A stretch of 64,000 nt of DNA from Diphasiastrum complanatum (GCA_029204225.1 CM055113.1:19861798-19925797); one strand, 5' to 3'. Positions 47,287 through 59,046 are shown, counted from the stretch's first letter. The notes: generated from the sequence alone by a model not told the origin. Program-made: numbers and translations.

Positions 47287-47347
<61 letters not shown>
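47287..47347 (+). repeat. (GA)n microsatellite at a LINE 3' end, 61 bp
   Basis: Third uninterrupted GA tract directly abutting a LINE 3' terminus in this window. Confidence 0.95.
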
Positions 47348-47350
<3 letters not shown>

Positions 47351-49936
47351 TATCAATGTCTTTTAATGCCAAAAGACATATAAGACCAAATAAATACATC
47401 TCAAGTGTGATAGATACTGAGCAAGAACATCTTGCGAAGCATCAGTGCCACACATTGAGGGTCAACATATGAAATGAGTGGGCGAAGTGTGACAGGAGAG
47501 TCTCGGAAAAGACAATGATAACATCCTCGAATCTCATAGTAGACAGGGCATCTGAAAAGAAAATGCTCCTCTGACTCCACCTCCCCTAATGTACACATAT
47601 GACAAAGTCTGCTCATATGAGGGATGCCCTGGAAGCGGCCTATCTCCACATAGAACTGATGTGAGGAAAGTCGGAACTGACCCAGTGCAAAACGGAGGCA
47701 ATGTGAAAGTTCGCTACCTAAATAGCGAGGCAAAAACTGGGACCCCAACACTGTCTAGCTTGAGGAAACTGGAGTGATAGAAGTCCGATTTGACCCCCAA
47801 GGGCCCCTGCCAAGTCACTCGAGAATATGCACGATAAATAATCCCCTTGATACATTGATGAGAACCCACCGGTAGATTAAAAATGTCAATGTTGTAAATG
47901 CGTAGAAGACAAGAAGCCTGGGAGTACCATGATATCTAGTGACCTTGGAAATGAAGCTGCTGAGAAGAGAGAAAAGCTATGTGTGGATAACGCGAAACTG
48001 CAAGACTCATCACTCTATGGATATATGTGATCAACTTGGAAATAGCCTCAACCCGTAGTGGAATGACAACAAACTCACCAAGTATAACTTGGTGAGGAAC
48101 AGATGGTTTGGCCCGGATCATGCGTGCCAACATACCGAAATGTTGACGAGAGATGCTAGTCCACTCTGACTCAAGAATCCCAGTGCACCAAGCCTCTGCT
48201 GCATACATAACTGTGGGTGCAACAATAGTCTCAAATAGGTTACACTTACTCGGGCCATCTCGAATGTGCTTCTTGAAACAAAAGCGCTCGAGACTAACTA
48301 ACGCAACATGCCTCTTACGTAATCTAGCTGTGGCAGCATGTCTCATACTGAAGGCAGGGCCAGTGAAGGAAGTCCCCAAATAGGTGTAAGAGGATACCAC
48401 CTCAACTGGTTGTCCCCCTAGAGTGAATATCTGTTGCTACGTGAATGTCTTGGAGGTATTAAAGACCATAACATTGGTTTACCTGGTATGCACAGTCAAA
48501 CCAAATAAGTCTCCAAAAACCTATAAGGTATCCAAGTGCTACTGCAACCCCTCGCCAGAAGCAGAAAGTAAGGCCACATCATCACCATAAAGCAAAATGG
48601 AAATGAGTATATCACCCAGCCTGCAGCAAATACCACCATCCTGGTTGATGGCTCTCTCAAGCTCAAAAAGAATGGGGGAGAGGGAACAACCCTAACTCTC
48701 TCAGATAGACGTGGAACAGAGTCGAACGCTTTTCAGAAGTCCACAAAACAACAATATACTCTCTCATGTTTGGATCTAGCCTCCTCAATAATAGCCTGGA
48801 GAGTAAACACATGATTAATAGTAGAGTGCTATGCCCTGAAACGAGCCTGACCCAAAGCATGTAGCCCCCATGTCTCTGCCTCACAACTAATCATTGTCTG
48901 AAGGATAGTGCCGTAAAGCTTAGCCACAATGTGCCCAATCCTAATGGTACGATAGTTCTTAGGTTTCATGGGATCACCACTCTTGTGAATGGGGTGGATG
49001 ATATTGGTACACCACAAAAGGGCAAATCCAGAGATGACGGCCTGGTTAAGGAGAGAGGCTAAAACAGGTGAATGAATATCGGTAGCATGAATTAAGAGTT
49101 CGGATTTTAAATCCTCGATATCTCAAGCACAATGAGTTTCCATTTTCTCAATAGCGAAGGAGACCATGGCAGGGGTGAAAAGGGAGAAATTGGAGGGACG
49201 AGGAGATATAATAATCGGATCAATAGGAAAGGTGTATAGTAAGGTGGCATACTCAGTCCAGCAACATAAATCTCTTAGCGATGGGGGTGGAGCACGGGGT
49301 ATAAATTCATGCCAAAAGGCCCCAAATGAGGAACTATAGAGAAGATCTACAAGGCATTCCCCTTCAGAGGTTTGCGTTTCTTATAGCGGCAAGTATAGCT
49401 ATATAGACGTCTGAGATGACGAAGTTGGGAGGACGATGTGAGTTGAGCAGAGTTGACTTGAGAGTGGAGTTGTTTACATATGTCATCATACCAAGGTTGG
49501 TGAGGATGACGACACTTTGGGGAAGTGGATTTTCTGCGATGTTTGGTAGGGAAGGCGATAGAGGCTGTAGTGTGAAGAGCTGTAGTCAGGAAAGACGCTT
49601 GGGAGTGGAGTGGGTTATCATATGGAAAGTTACGGAGTAAGAAGGAGAGAGCATCTTGGTAAAGAGGAGTATAAGCATTATTAAAGGTGTAAATAGGGGC
49701 ACGTTCCATATGAGAAGGATTAGATGAAGAGAGATCGAAAGCAAGGAGTGGTCAGATAATGTGGTGGGAGAAACAGTGAAGTCAGAGAGAAAGTGAATAA
49801 GAGATGGTGAACCCATGAAATAATCCACAACACTATGCGGTCTCCAGAAGTCGGCCAATAGGGTAAGCCATTAAAATGGCCAGCTCACGAGCCTCCCCCA
49901 GGAGAAGGAAATGCTGACCATATGCAGAGACCGGGC
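47348..49936 (-). mobile_element. LINE ORF2 (3' part), split by Copia
   Basis: Minus-strand LINE with frameshifts. In plus-strand order: 3' end with a perfect 9-bp stem hairpin (47356-47379), the C-terminal CCHC region (CHMCTLGEVESEEHFLFRC near 47560-47610), the thumb region (48400-47936, VSSYTYLGTSFTGPAFSMRH), RT (49017-48663, WCTNIIHPIHKSGDPM, NYRTIRIGHIVAKLYG) and the endonuclease C-terminal half (49858-49586, SVVDYFMGSPSLIH, SDHSLLSISL). It breaks at 49936 and resumes at 59372 on the other side of the Copia insertion. It is inactive. Confidence 0.88.
49932..49936 (+). repeat. Copia target-site duplication, left (CGGGC)
   Basis: Five bases before the 5' LTR, identical to 59372-59376. Confidence 0.85.
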
Positions 49937-50316
49937 TGTTGAAATAAATGCCTATTTTGCCCCTTAAGGCTTGTATACTTGTAACTTGTAAGTTGTGCAT
50001 AAGACATGGGGGTAAAACATTTAACACCCCACTTGTGCTAATTAGGCAAGTAAATCAAGTAGGTTAAGGACCCATGTGGGTTCTAGAGCTAGAATTAGCA
50101 AGACACCACCTCTATACATAACATGCTATATGTAGCCCAAACTTTGGAGGGGTTTCCACGCCCTACTACACTTTGAATATTCATTCATGTTGTGTGAGCT
50201 TTGAAGTCCTCTCTCTCTTGCTTTTGTGTTCTACTCCATAGCTGGTTTTCTGAAGCTTTCATAGTGTGCTTACTATGTTGTTATGATACTCCATAGCTAG
50301 GCCTTGGAATTTGACA
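49937..50316 (+). repeat. Copia 5' LTR (380 bp)
   Basis: TGTTGAAATAAATG at the start, GGAATTTGACA at the end. It contains a ~66-bp stretch (around 50019-50085) absent from the 3' LTR. Confidence 0.93.
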
Positions 50317-50331
50317 TGGTATCAGAGCAGG
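50317..50331 (+). other. Primer-binding site, tRNA-iMet type
   Basis: TGGTATCAGAGCAGG immediately after the LTR. Confidence 0.85.
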
Positions 50332-50739
50332 TTATGTTGCCTGTGGTGTGGTGAAAGCTTGGACCTGTTTTTGATCAGATTCCTGCCATTCCTGGAGAGC
50401 AGCTTACCTTTGAGGAGGGAGCACTTTTTGTAGGGGCATCTGATCTCTGTGCTATCTGCATGGTTGGAGTACTGTTTGCAAGGGGAGTACAGGGAGCCAA
50501 AAAGTTTCTAATTTGAGACAAAATTTTTTGAGTCTTTTTGGACAGCTAGGACTGTAGGAGGGCGCTTTCTACAGTGGGGACTTCAGTGAAAGTTCTGAGT
50601 GGATCTTGGACAAGGGCTAGGACAGCCATACAGGGGGATAGTTTCAAATCCAGAAGCTGAGGGTTATTGAGCAAGTGGCTGCATACCCTAGTTGGGTGAA
50701 AACCCCAGTTTGCCTTTTGTGTTTTATTTCTATCCAGCT

Positions 50740-51137
50740 ATGTCTAGTCTTGCAGAGAGCATGCTGAGTGAAGCCAGCCGGCTTGATGGCACTAACTTTA
50801 GCATATGGAAATTCAAGATCAAGAACATTCTTGAAGACAAAGAATGTTGGAAGCTTGTGACAGGTGAGGAGCCTGTTCCAACATCTGAACTTGAACTTAA
50901 GGACTATATCAAGAGAGGGGAAAAGGCACACAGAATCATCAACATGTCAGTGAGGGATAATGTGATTCCTCTAATCAGGTCAGCCAAAGGGCCTGTGGAT
51001 GCATGGCACATTCTTTGTGCATTGTATGAGACAACAAGTACAACCAGGTTTCTCTACTTGAAGAACAAGTTGTATACTCTCAGAATGGAGACAGGGGAGA
51101 CAGTTACTGATCATCTTACTAAGATTCAGGATATTAG
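50740..51137 (+). pseudogene. Copia gag, N-terminal half
   Basis: UBN2/gag-type capsid: MSSLAESMLSEASRLDGTNF, IWKFKIKNILEDKECWKLV, AWHILCALYETTSTTRFLYL and TVTDHLTKIQDIS. The gag frame stops making sense after KIQDIS; the following bases are the antisense of the integrase HTPQQNG motif. Its continuation lies on the opposite strand near 52588. Confidence 0.9.
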
Positions 51138-52589
51138 TGCCGTTTTGCTGAGGGGTATGAGGAGCTGTAAGCTGCCTTTTGATCCCATTGGCCTTGCAGA
51201 ATTCCACAAATTCTGTCTTAATGAACTCTCCACCACCGTCTGACTTGAGCATCTTTATCTTCTTTCCTGAATGTTCTTCTACCAAAGCTTTGAAATGCAG
51301 GAAGTACTTGAATGCTTCAGATTTTAACTTCAAGAAATAAATCCAAATCTTGCGTGAGAAGTCATCAATAAAGGTCATAAAGTAATATGCCCCCCCCTGC
51401 AGATTTTGTTTGGGTTGGCCCCCACAAATCTGAATGTATCAAGTCAAGTATGCCTGCTGCCCTGGTGGTGCTTTCCTTGGGAAACTTATGTCTTTGTTGT
51501 TTTCCCATAGCGCAAGCCTCGCAAACTGAAGAGCTTGGCTTAACAACTGGAAGCCCCTCCACCATATGATGCTGGTTCAACACCTGCATGCTTTGGTAGC
51601 CAAGATGTCCATACCTCTCATGCCACAACCTATCCACATCCCTTCCTTTTGCTGTATAAGCATGCTGACTAGGGATAGAAGTGTATAACCTGTATAGATT
51701 ATCTTCCTGCAATCCTTTGGCCACAACCTTCATATTATCACTCAAGTCCAACACAAGACAAGAAGTAGCATCAAATTCTACTTTCATATTTTGTTGAGTG
51801 ATAGCTCCTACTGAAAGAAGATTTTTAGCAAGTCCTGGTACATATAAGACATTCTTAATGACTTTGACTTCTCCTGATCGAAGCTTTACAGGTACTGTGC
51901 CCTTTCCCTTGACCTTGTGTGTTGAGTTGTCACCTAGGCACACCTCTTGTCCATCACTAATCCCCACAAAGGTATCAAACCAATCCCTATGAGGGGTCAT
52001 GTGCTTTGAAGCACCTGAGTCAATGTACCAACCACCTGTTGTAGCTTGTGAAGCCAATGCAACAGAGAATAACTCAGCTTGCCTTATGTCACTCTGCTCC
52101 TCTCTTGCAACACTCTCAACAACATTTCCTCCTTGCTTCTTTGTGCCCTTCTTTTGGTCTGCAAGCTTCTTCCTGCACTCAAAAGCAAAGTGTCCATATT
52201 TACCACAGTGATTGCAATTCCCCTTCCTTCGAGGTGTGGAAGAAGTATTCGAGGAGGGTTGTGCTTCTGACATCTACAAGTTCTCCATTCCTTGCTCAAG
52301 TGTTTGTGGTGTTCCTTTGTTCTTGCCTTTACCTTTCTTCTTATCCTTAGCTGGAATTTGCTTCTTCTTAGAAGCAAAGGCATGCTCCTGGAAATCTTCC
52401 CTCTTGGGGAGATTAACTCTCCTCATCTCCTCCTGTAACAAGAGACCATAGACTTCTTCATAGGTAGGGATCTTCTCTCTCACTGATATCATCATCACAA
52501 AGTTTTGATAAGCATATGACAAGCTATTCAGAACTATTGGCACCAAGTCTTTGTCAGCAATAGACTCTCCAAGTACAGAAAGCTGATCA
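51138..52589 (-). pseudogene. Inverted Copia block: gag C-half, protease, integrase N-half
   Basis: Reads on the minus strand. gag continues (DQLSVLGESIADKDLVPIVL, MMISVREKIPTYEEVYGLLL), then the CCHC knuckle CNHCGKYGHFAFEC at ~52180, protease with YIDSGASKHMTPH (~52030) and integrase (LWHERYGHLGYQ, CEACAMGKQQRHKF, DLIHSDLWGP, DDFSRKIWIYFLKLKSEAF, MLKSDGGGEF, KRQLTAPHTPQQNG). It ends exactly where integrase on the plus strand at 56950 continues (ERKNRT). Only a gag stop just after EQGMENL and a shift before the DDFSR block are seen, so the block is otherwise well preserved. Confidence 0.92.
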
Positions 52590-52663
52590 CTCTTGCTCTC
52601 CGAATTGCGAATTGCTGCGATCAAGCTCTTGTCTGCCATCACTCGTTTACATCTACAAGCACT

Positions 52664-53793
52664 ATGGCGATTGTATTCAAAACGCACCCAAAGCCAGTGA
52701 TACCAGTTGCTTTCAAACAATTCTGTAAATCAATAAAAGTCAATCAGTTCTCCAGGCTGGGTCAGCAGATGGGCATTTTATGTATGCATGTTGGTATGCT
52801 GACAGTGCAGGAGGATATCAGGATTGCACCAGTACTACCAGAGCTAGCCCCATCAATTGAGGTGGAATCCCAGATGCAGACATCAAAGACAGCCACCATA
52901 GCAGCCACATCATCATCATCATCATCATCAAGTCAAGGGAGCACGGTGAGGATGACTTTGCCATCATCCCAGTACACACCACTGTCCAGCAAAGAAGGAA
53001 ATAGTGATGCAGAAGAGGAGGCGGAGGACAATGTTGATCAGGAGCATAATCAGGCTGAAATACCACAAGAGCCAGAACCACAAGGAGCAGAACAACTTTC
53101 TGATGACCAGTAGAGCAACGAAAGTGACGTCGAGGAACCAATCCTCGATGTCGACTTATATCAAAAGGTTTTTGGAACACTACTGCTAGATACTCGGGCA
53201 ACTATTCAGCATTTTGCTAGCTTGGAGAAGGTATCCAGAAAGCTGGGGTCCAAGTATGAAAGAGTCTGAGCAGAAAAGATACAGAGCTGAGCGAAACAAA
53301 GGCTGAGTTGGCTTATAGAAATGAGGAGCTTGAAGCAACCAATGCGGAGCTGAGCAAAAAAGATACAGAGCTTGAAAAAGCGAAAGGAAGGCAGGATGCC
53401 ACGCTCGAAGTGTTGGAAGAAATGCAAGAGCAGTCCAACACATTCGAAAGTGAGAACATACTGCTTAAACAACAACTTCAGACCCTTCAGACTTCTTTGC
53501 AGGAGGAGAGACGAGTGCGAACTACTCTTCAGAGTAGCAATGCGAAGCTGAGCAATGAACTCAGCAGTGCTCAGGATTCAATTGCCCAACTGCAAAATTC
53601 TGCAGAAATGTTAAAGAAAGGCAATCAGATATACAAGAAACAAGCCGAAGAGGCAATACTGTGGCGAATCAGCACCAAAGTCACACTCGGTGCCTGCGTA
53701 TCTCATGGCAGGTACCGAATTGATCTGGTAGCATGGAAGGGAATCCAGGAGAGGATGATCCAGACCTTCCAGATGCAATATATGCAACCGTAG
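52664..53793 (+). pseudogene. Coiled-coil protein of unknown family (in foreign insert)
   Basis: Open at 52664-53113: an N-terminal globular-looking part (MAIVFKTHPKPVIPVAFKQF, QEDIRIAPVLPELAPSIEVE), a serine run and an acidic stretch (DAEEEAEDNVDQEHNQAEIP). After a TAG at 53111-53113 the frame continues (DVEEPILDVDLYQKVFGTLL). A shift near 53270 leads into a ~160-codon frame to 53793 that is almost all coiled coil (KDTELEKAKGRQDATLEVLE, EMQEQSNTFESENILLKQQL, NAKLSNELSSAQDSIAQL). It does not resemble Copia gag or pol. I do not recognise it. It could be a retroelement's extra structural (gag- or env-like) protein or a captured gene. Confidence 0.5.
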
Positions 53794-54151
53794 ATGATTG
53801 CTTATGAGAAGCTGAAGGAACAATTAGAAGAGGCCAATTCCAATTAGGCCAAATGCAGACTTCTGATGCGGAAAAACCAGCGTAAGGACAAGATCAGAAG
53901 ACGCAGACAGATGAGCCAGCACCAGTAATGAAAAGGCCATCCAAACGGCTACCATCTGCAGGCAGATCCTGAGAGATCAAGAAACACAGACTAAAACCAA
54001 GGATGCTGTAGAGGTACAGGCTACCGAAGACCAACCTGAGGCGTTAAGCGTCATTCCATACCAAGCCCAGGCGTCACCAAGTGGAGCAGCTGTAAAGAAA
54101 AACAAGATTGTCTACTCACTACTAAGGTCAGAATTTCAGACATTTCATTAG

Positions 54152-55051
54152 GAACTAACATTTTTTATTCCACCTTTTTGTAGTCCAGAACTCCAATGGA
54201 GAATAAATTACCTTTTTTTACCTAAAATTTTTGGTTACACAAAAGAACAATGGGAGAACCCTTGGACTTTTTCTAACATAAATACTTTATGGTCTAGACT
54301 AACTGTACATCAAAAAGGAATCCTCGCCCTTGCCATTGTTCAGAACAAGTTCAATGTGCAAACTAACTATATTCATGTGGTCGCAGGATCCTTGTATATA
54401 TACATCTTAGAATACTTAAGAACATTTGAAAATAATATTTCAACATTGGATGAGTATTTGAATAAGTTAGAATCAATTAACATTTTTGATGTGAAAGAAG
54501 TTGTTTCTAACTCTAAATCAGTTTCTTCGCGAGTTACTCATGAGTTATTATTCCCTGATCTGTGGGAAATCTACATAGATTGGGAAACTAACTATTCTTG
54601 TTATTTGGAGGAAGCAAAAGCAAATGATATACTTCACTCCACTAACCCAATAACTAGACCATATTATACTTATAGCCATGTGAATATCGCTTCTCTCATT
54701 TCGTATGCCCTCCTGTCTGTTCAACAACTGTATATTAAAGCAAAATTTTCCGAATATACATATGCTGCCCTTTCACTAACTGTCCCTTCTGCCGAGATGT
54801 CTGAAATCCTAACCGAGGATAGTTGGTATACACATCTTGTTAATAATACATTAATTGATAACCCTCTTGCACCAATCGATAATCAAGGAATGGGCGGTTA
54901 TCCAAATTTGTCATTCCAAGAAGACTACCACCAGAAGAACAACTATTTCCTGGCAACAAAAGGACTGACATTGGAGCAAGAAAATGAAGAGAATAAGCCC
55001 GAGCCAAGGCTATTTTCCACAGCAAGCCAGCTAGCCAAAAGCGACAATTAG
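54152..55051 (+). pseudogene. Unidentified ORF, ~300 codons (in foreign insert)
   Basis: The plus frame is open from 54152, right after an in-frame TAG, to the TAG after AKSDN at 55051. Landmarks: LQWRINYLFLPKIFGYTKEQ, WSRLTVHQKGILALAIVQNK, VVAGSLYIYILEYLRTFENN, ELLFPDLWEIYIDWETNYS and NIASLISYALLSVQQLYIKA. It is rich in Tyr, Leu, Ile and Asn, has several amphipathic or hydrophobic helices, and ends in a charged Gln/Glu tail. No family is recognised. A polypurine-like tract and an LTR-like sequence follow within 40 bases, so it occupies the place of the last ORF of an LTR element, where some plant elements carry an extra or env-like gene. Its composition differs from the surrounding Copia sequence. 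Confidence 0.5.
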
Positions 55052-55077
55052 ATTGTTTGCGAGCCGCTGCACAGCTG

Positions 55078-55590
55078 AGGAAGGGGATATGTGGAGTCTT
55101 ATGATCTCACATTATCCAAATGTTGTCATATATTGTAAAAATTTTCAATTTCCATATATATAAAATGTGCTATAGTGCCTAAATACATGTAAAGGCCTAT
55201 TTTGCACTTTGTAAATTTTATATTTTGAGTAGAAGTTGCGACGTTCTAAAGAGACACAATAGAAGTTCAGAACCGACATTTGGCGGTTCGTAAGCGACAT
55301 TGAGACTGAAGAACATTCCTATAAGGATAGCACTATGTGCCATTGTACATACGCATTTTTACGCAGAGCTGAGTATCAATAGAGAGCGAAGAGCAAGTTC
55401 TTATAGCTTGAACATTCTTTCCTTCTGTTATCTCTCACAAAAGTACTTCTTATCATTTGTGCGAACACACTCTGTATGATCTGTGATTGATTGTGATACT
55501 GTTCTGTTTGTGTCACACACATCTCTTAAGTTATACTGAATTTCAGCTACTCTAACACGGATTTTCAGGATACACCAGCAAGTAATAATT
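55078..55590 (+). repeat. LTR-like sequence after the unidentified ORF
   Basis: GAGGAAGGGGATA (polypurine-like) is followed by TGTGGAGTCTTATGATC, an AT-rich stretch, a possible TATA core CCTATAAGG near 55320, and TATCAATAGAGAGCGAAGAGC, the kind of layout seen in an LTR promoter and R region. The right end is unclear and no second copy is in the window. Confidence 0.4.
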
Positions 55591-56024
55591 CTGACTAATG
55601 TGTGCAGAGAATTAGCCGAAGCTGTCAAACATAATTTTTAGCAGAAATTCCTTCAACTCTGAATGAGCTATGTGTTCAAATAATGGGATTGATTGAGGCT
55701 CTGTCTTGTTTGCTTCCTGCAATAAAAACTAATTCTGTGTGTTTGATTAAGAAGAAATTTTAGCTAATGTGATTCTGCTTGATGAATCCAATTGCGAGTT
55801 GCTGTCAGTTCTGACTGTTTTCCAGATGCCTGAAGAGCCTGAAAGATAAAGTAATTCTTACAATTACAGACCTTGACCAAATCGTTTCATCATTGGTGTT
55901 CCTGGATGCCAATTTACCCAAATATCTTTGGATAACCAGTTATGTCGTTGTAGTATTCATTGTGAACTTTATACACTCTAGTCTGTTTATCATCATACAT
56001 ACATTGACCATGCAAAAGATGAGA
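55591..56024. other. No gene seen
   Basis: AT-rich sequence between the LTR-like segment and the Gypsy fragment. Nothing recognised. Confidence 0.4.
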
Positions 56025-56839
56025 TTATTCTCTCTCTTGGGGAACGATCAAACCTTGTATACTACGTAATTCATTGATTTTGTGGAAATCAATAATGACT
56101 AGGCCACCACAAAATCCTTGAAAGCTCGTTGCATCGCCCTTTGGAATGTTGATGGGGCATTGCACAAACCGAAATGGCATAACTTGATACACGAATGTGC
56201 CGAACTCTATAACAAATGCAGTTTTGAAAAAATCTTCAAGAGCAATTTGGAGTAAAAAATAGCCACTAAAACCGTCCAAAAAGCTAAAAGCTTCTTCTCC
56301 TGCCATATCTCTGAGGATTTGCGTGGTCAGAGGTAATAGGAAGTGATCTTTCTTTGTTTGATCATTAAGTTTTTTTAAATCCACGCATATACGTAGTTTA
56401 CCATTTTTCTTTGGTACCACCACAATTGACGATACCCAACTTGTGTGCTCGATTTCATAAATGAAACCAACATCGAAAAGCTTCTGAATATCTTCTCTTA
56501 TCTTCTCTCGATAGGTAGGATTGGTGCGATAGGGTTTCACTCTCACAAGTATGGCACCATCCTGTAATGGGATTGTATGCACTGCAATGTCAGGAGGAAT
56601 CCCCTTCATTTCTTTATAACCCCATGCAAACACATCTCCGTATTTGCGCAATAACTTTATCCAAATCCCGTAATTGGGTTGGATTCAGGTGGCCATAGGT
56701 TTGCTTGTAGATGATGAAGCTTGACTAGATTTTTTTTTGATTTTTCTGTCAAAGGTTTGATTGCTTGTTTCAGCTCTTTGCGCATTTGAAATTGCTTATC
56801 AGTCAATCGTACATCAACCTTTGATTGTTTTTTTAGCAC
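56025..56839 (-). pseudogene. Gypsy RT fragment, inverted (in foreign insert)
   Basis: The minus-strand frame 56651-56025 reads DVFAWGYKEMKGIPPDIAVH, REKIREDIQKLFDVGFIYEI, WVSSIVVVPKKNGKLRICVD, SFLDGFSGYFLLQIALED and FVYQVMPFRF, the N-terminal half of a Ty3/Gypsy RT. It ends before the YxDD box. Some upstream sequence is at 56839-56657. It is unrelated to the Copia around it. Confidence 0.85.
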
Positions 56840-56949
56840 GCGAGATGTTTATGTATTTTTAGTAGTAGGCATGCATGGATTTTTTTTGTGTTTTTTTGCG
56901 AACTAAGTCTTCATCAATGGACTTCATCATGGTGTATGTCCCCTTGATA

Positions 56950-59045
56950 GAGAGAAAGAACCGAACTATTGTGGAGTGTGCAAGGTGCATGCTCAAGGCA
57001 AAGGGGTTGCCCAACTCTTTTTGGGGCGAGGCAATGCGCACAGCAGTGTTTCTGTTGAATAGAAGTCCAACAAAAGCTGTGGAAGGCAAGACTCCAGAAG
57101 AGGCATTTAGCGGCATTAAGCCCAAGGTAGGCGCTTTGCGAGTGTTTGGTTGTACGGCCTATGCCCATATTCCCAAGGATAACAGGAAGAAGCTGGATGC
57201 AAAATCAGCAAAGAGTATTTTCTTGGGATACAGTGAAGAAAGCAAAGCTTACAGACTTTACGATCTTACTAGCAAGAAAAGGATCATAAGTCGAGATGTG
57301 ATCTTTGAAGAAGATCAAACGCCTATGAGTGATCAAGAGGAAGAATCCGAGGAGGCTAGGAAGCGGAAGGAAAGGGGCAAATCTGTTTAGTCCTATTCAC
57401 CGTCTTCATCACCAACTGCAAGGAAGAAGTTTCCCAAGTGGTATTGGCAAACTGTGCAGGATGGTTTGATATTGGATGAGGGAGAGAGCAGCAATCCAGG
57501 GGCTAGGAGGTCTCAAAGGCAAGCCCAGCAGCATGAACACCAAGAGACAAACTATGCACTTATGACTACTATTTTGGATTCACAAGATCCACATACATTC
57601 GTTGAGGCAGCAGATGAGAAGGTATGGCAACATGCTATGCAAGAGGAGTACGACTCCATTCTCAAGAATGATACATGGGATTTGGTGAAGTTACCAAAAG
57701 GGAAGTGTCCTATGCTAAAGGCTATGCACAGAAGGAGGGCTTGGACTATGATGAGACGTTTGCACCGGTAGCTAAGATGACGTCTATCAGGTTGGTTTTA
57801 GCATTGGCTGCATTTTTTGGTTGGGAGGTCCATCAAATGGACGTGAAGAGTGCTTTTCTTAATGGACAGTTAGCTGAAGAAGTCTACATAGAACAGCCAC
57901 AAGGTTTTGAGGCTAAGGGCAAGGAAAGTATGGTATGCAGGCTTAAGAAGGCCTTATATGGTTTGAAGCAGGCACCCAGGGCCTGGTATAGTCGTATTGA
58001 CGACTATTTTGCCAAGGAGCAATTCATAAAGAGTCAGTCGGATTGCAACCTGTTCGTGAAGGAGGAAGATGGGAACATTGTTTTGATAGTTCTCTATGTG
58101 GATGACTTGGTCATCACGGGTAACAATGGGCAGCTTATTGAAAAGGTGAAGGCTCATTTATCAAATGAGTTCGAGATGAAGGATTTGGGCTTAATCCACT
58201 ATTGTCTTGGTTTGGAGGTTTGGAAAAAGGAAAACTGTGTGTTTATTTCCCAAGCCAACTATGCATGTGAAGTTTTGAACAGGTTCAACATGCAGGATTG
58301 CAAACCCGTTTCCACGCCCATTGATACCAGCAGTAAGCCATCCAGAGATGATGGCACTCCTTTTGTGGACGAGACTCTTTATAGGCAGCTTGTGGGTAGC
58401 CTGATTTATCTCACCACTACGAGACCAGACATTTCCTATGCGGTTGGTGTAGCAAGCCAGTTCATGAGTTCTCCAACTGAAGCACATTGGAAAGCAGCCA
58501 AGAGGGTTTTGAGATATGTCAAAGGGACAACCTGCTATGGGATTGAGTACACAGATGACAGAAAGCTTCAGCTTGGAGGCTTTACTGATTCGGATTGGGC
58601 AGGTGATAGGGATGATCGAAAGTCGACCACAGGTTACACTTTTAACCTTGGTTCAGGGGCCATTTCTTGGTGTAGCAAGAAATAGCCCACAGTTACCTTA
58701 TCATCGACAGAGGCTGAGTACAAGGCAGCGGCAAAAGCTACCTGCAAGGCAATATGGCTCAGGAGACTTCTTGGGGAGGTGCAGATTCCACAGGATGGTC
58801 CTACTATTCTTCAGTGTGACAGCCAGAGTTGCATCCCGCTTGCCAAAAATCCTGTGTACCATGCTCGTACGAAGCATATTGAGGTGGATCAACACTTCTT
58901 ACGAGAGAAGATACAAAGCGGAGAAATTCAGCTCGAGTACTGTGATACCAACGAACAAGCAGCAAATATCTTTACTAAGGCACTTAGTAGAGAAAAATTT
59001 GAAAAGTTTCGTAGCATGCTAGGTGTTGGTATGAACAAAATAGCC
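56950..59045 (+). pseudogene. Copia integrase C-half, RT and RNase H
   Basis: Integrase resumes at ERKNRTIVECARCMLKAKG, with SFWGEAMRTAVFLLNRSPTK, FGCTAYAHIPKDNRKKLDAK and SIFLGYSEESKAYRLYD. A linker follows, then RT from ~57600. About 35 residues of early RT (the KWVYKIK region) are deleted at ~57705, shifting the frame, after which it is open from 57675 to 58685: YAQKEGLDYDETFAPVAKM, LYGLKQAPRAWYSRIDDYF, VLYVDDLVITG. RNase H begins FTDSDWAGDRDDRKSTTGYT, has a TAG at 58683-58685 in CSKK-PTV, and continues in frame to 59063 (ARTKHIEVDQHFLREKIQSG, ANIFTKALSREKFEKF). A polypurine tract ends it. Confidence 0.93.
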
Positions 59046-59046
59046 A

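Noticed and set aside
26872..47399. Open frames containing Ser-Leu or Glu-Arg runs beside the GA tracts
   Set aside because: Microsatellite translations; the tracts are described as repeats instead.
52590..55590. Endogenous plant pararetrovirus as source of the unknown ORFs
   Set aside because: No movement-protein, coat zinc-finger or pararetroviral RT motif was seen on that strand, and the nearby RT fragment is Gypsy-type on the opposite strand.
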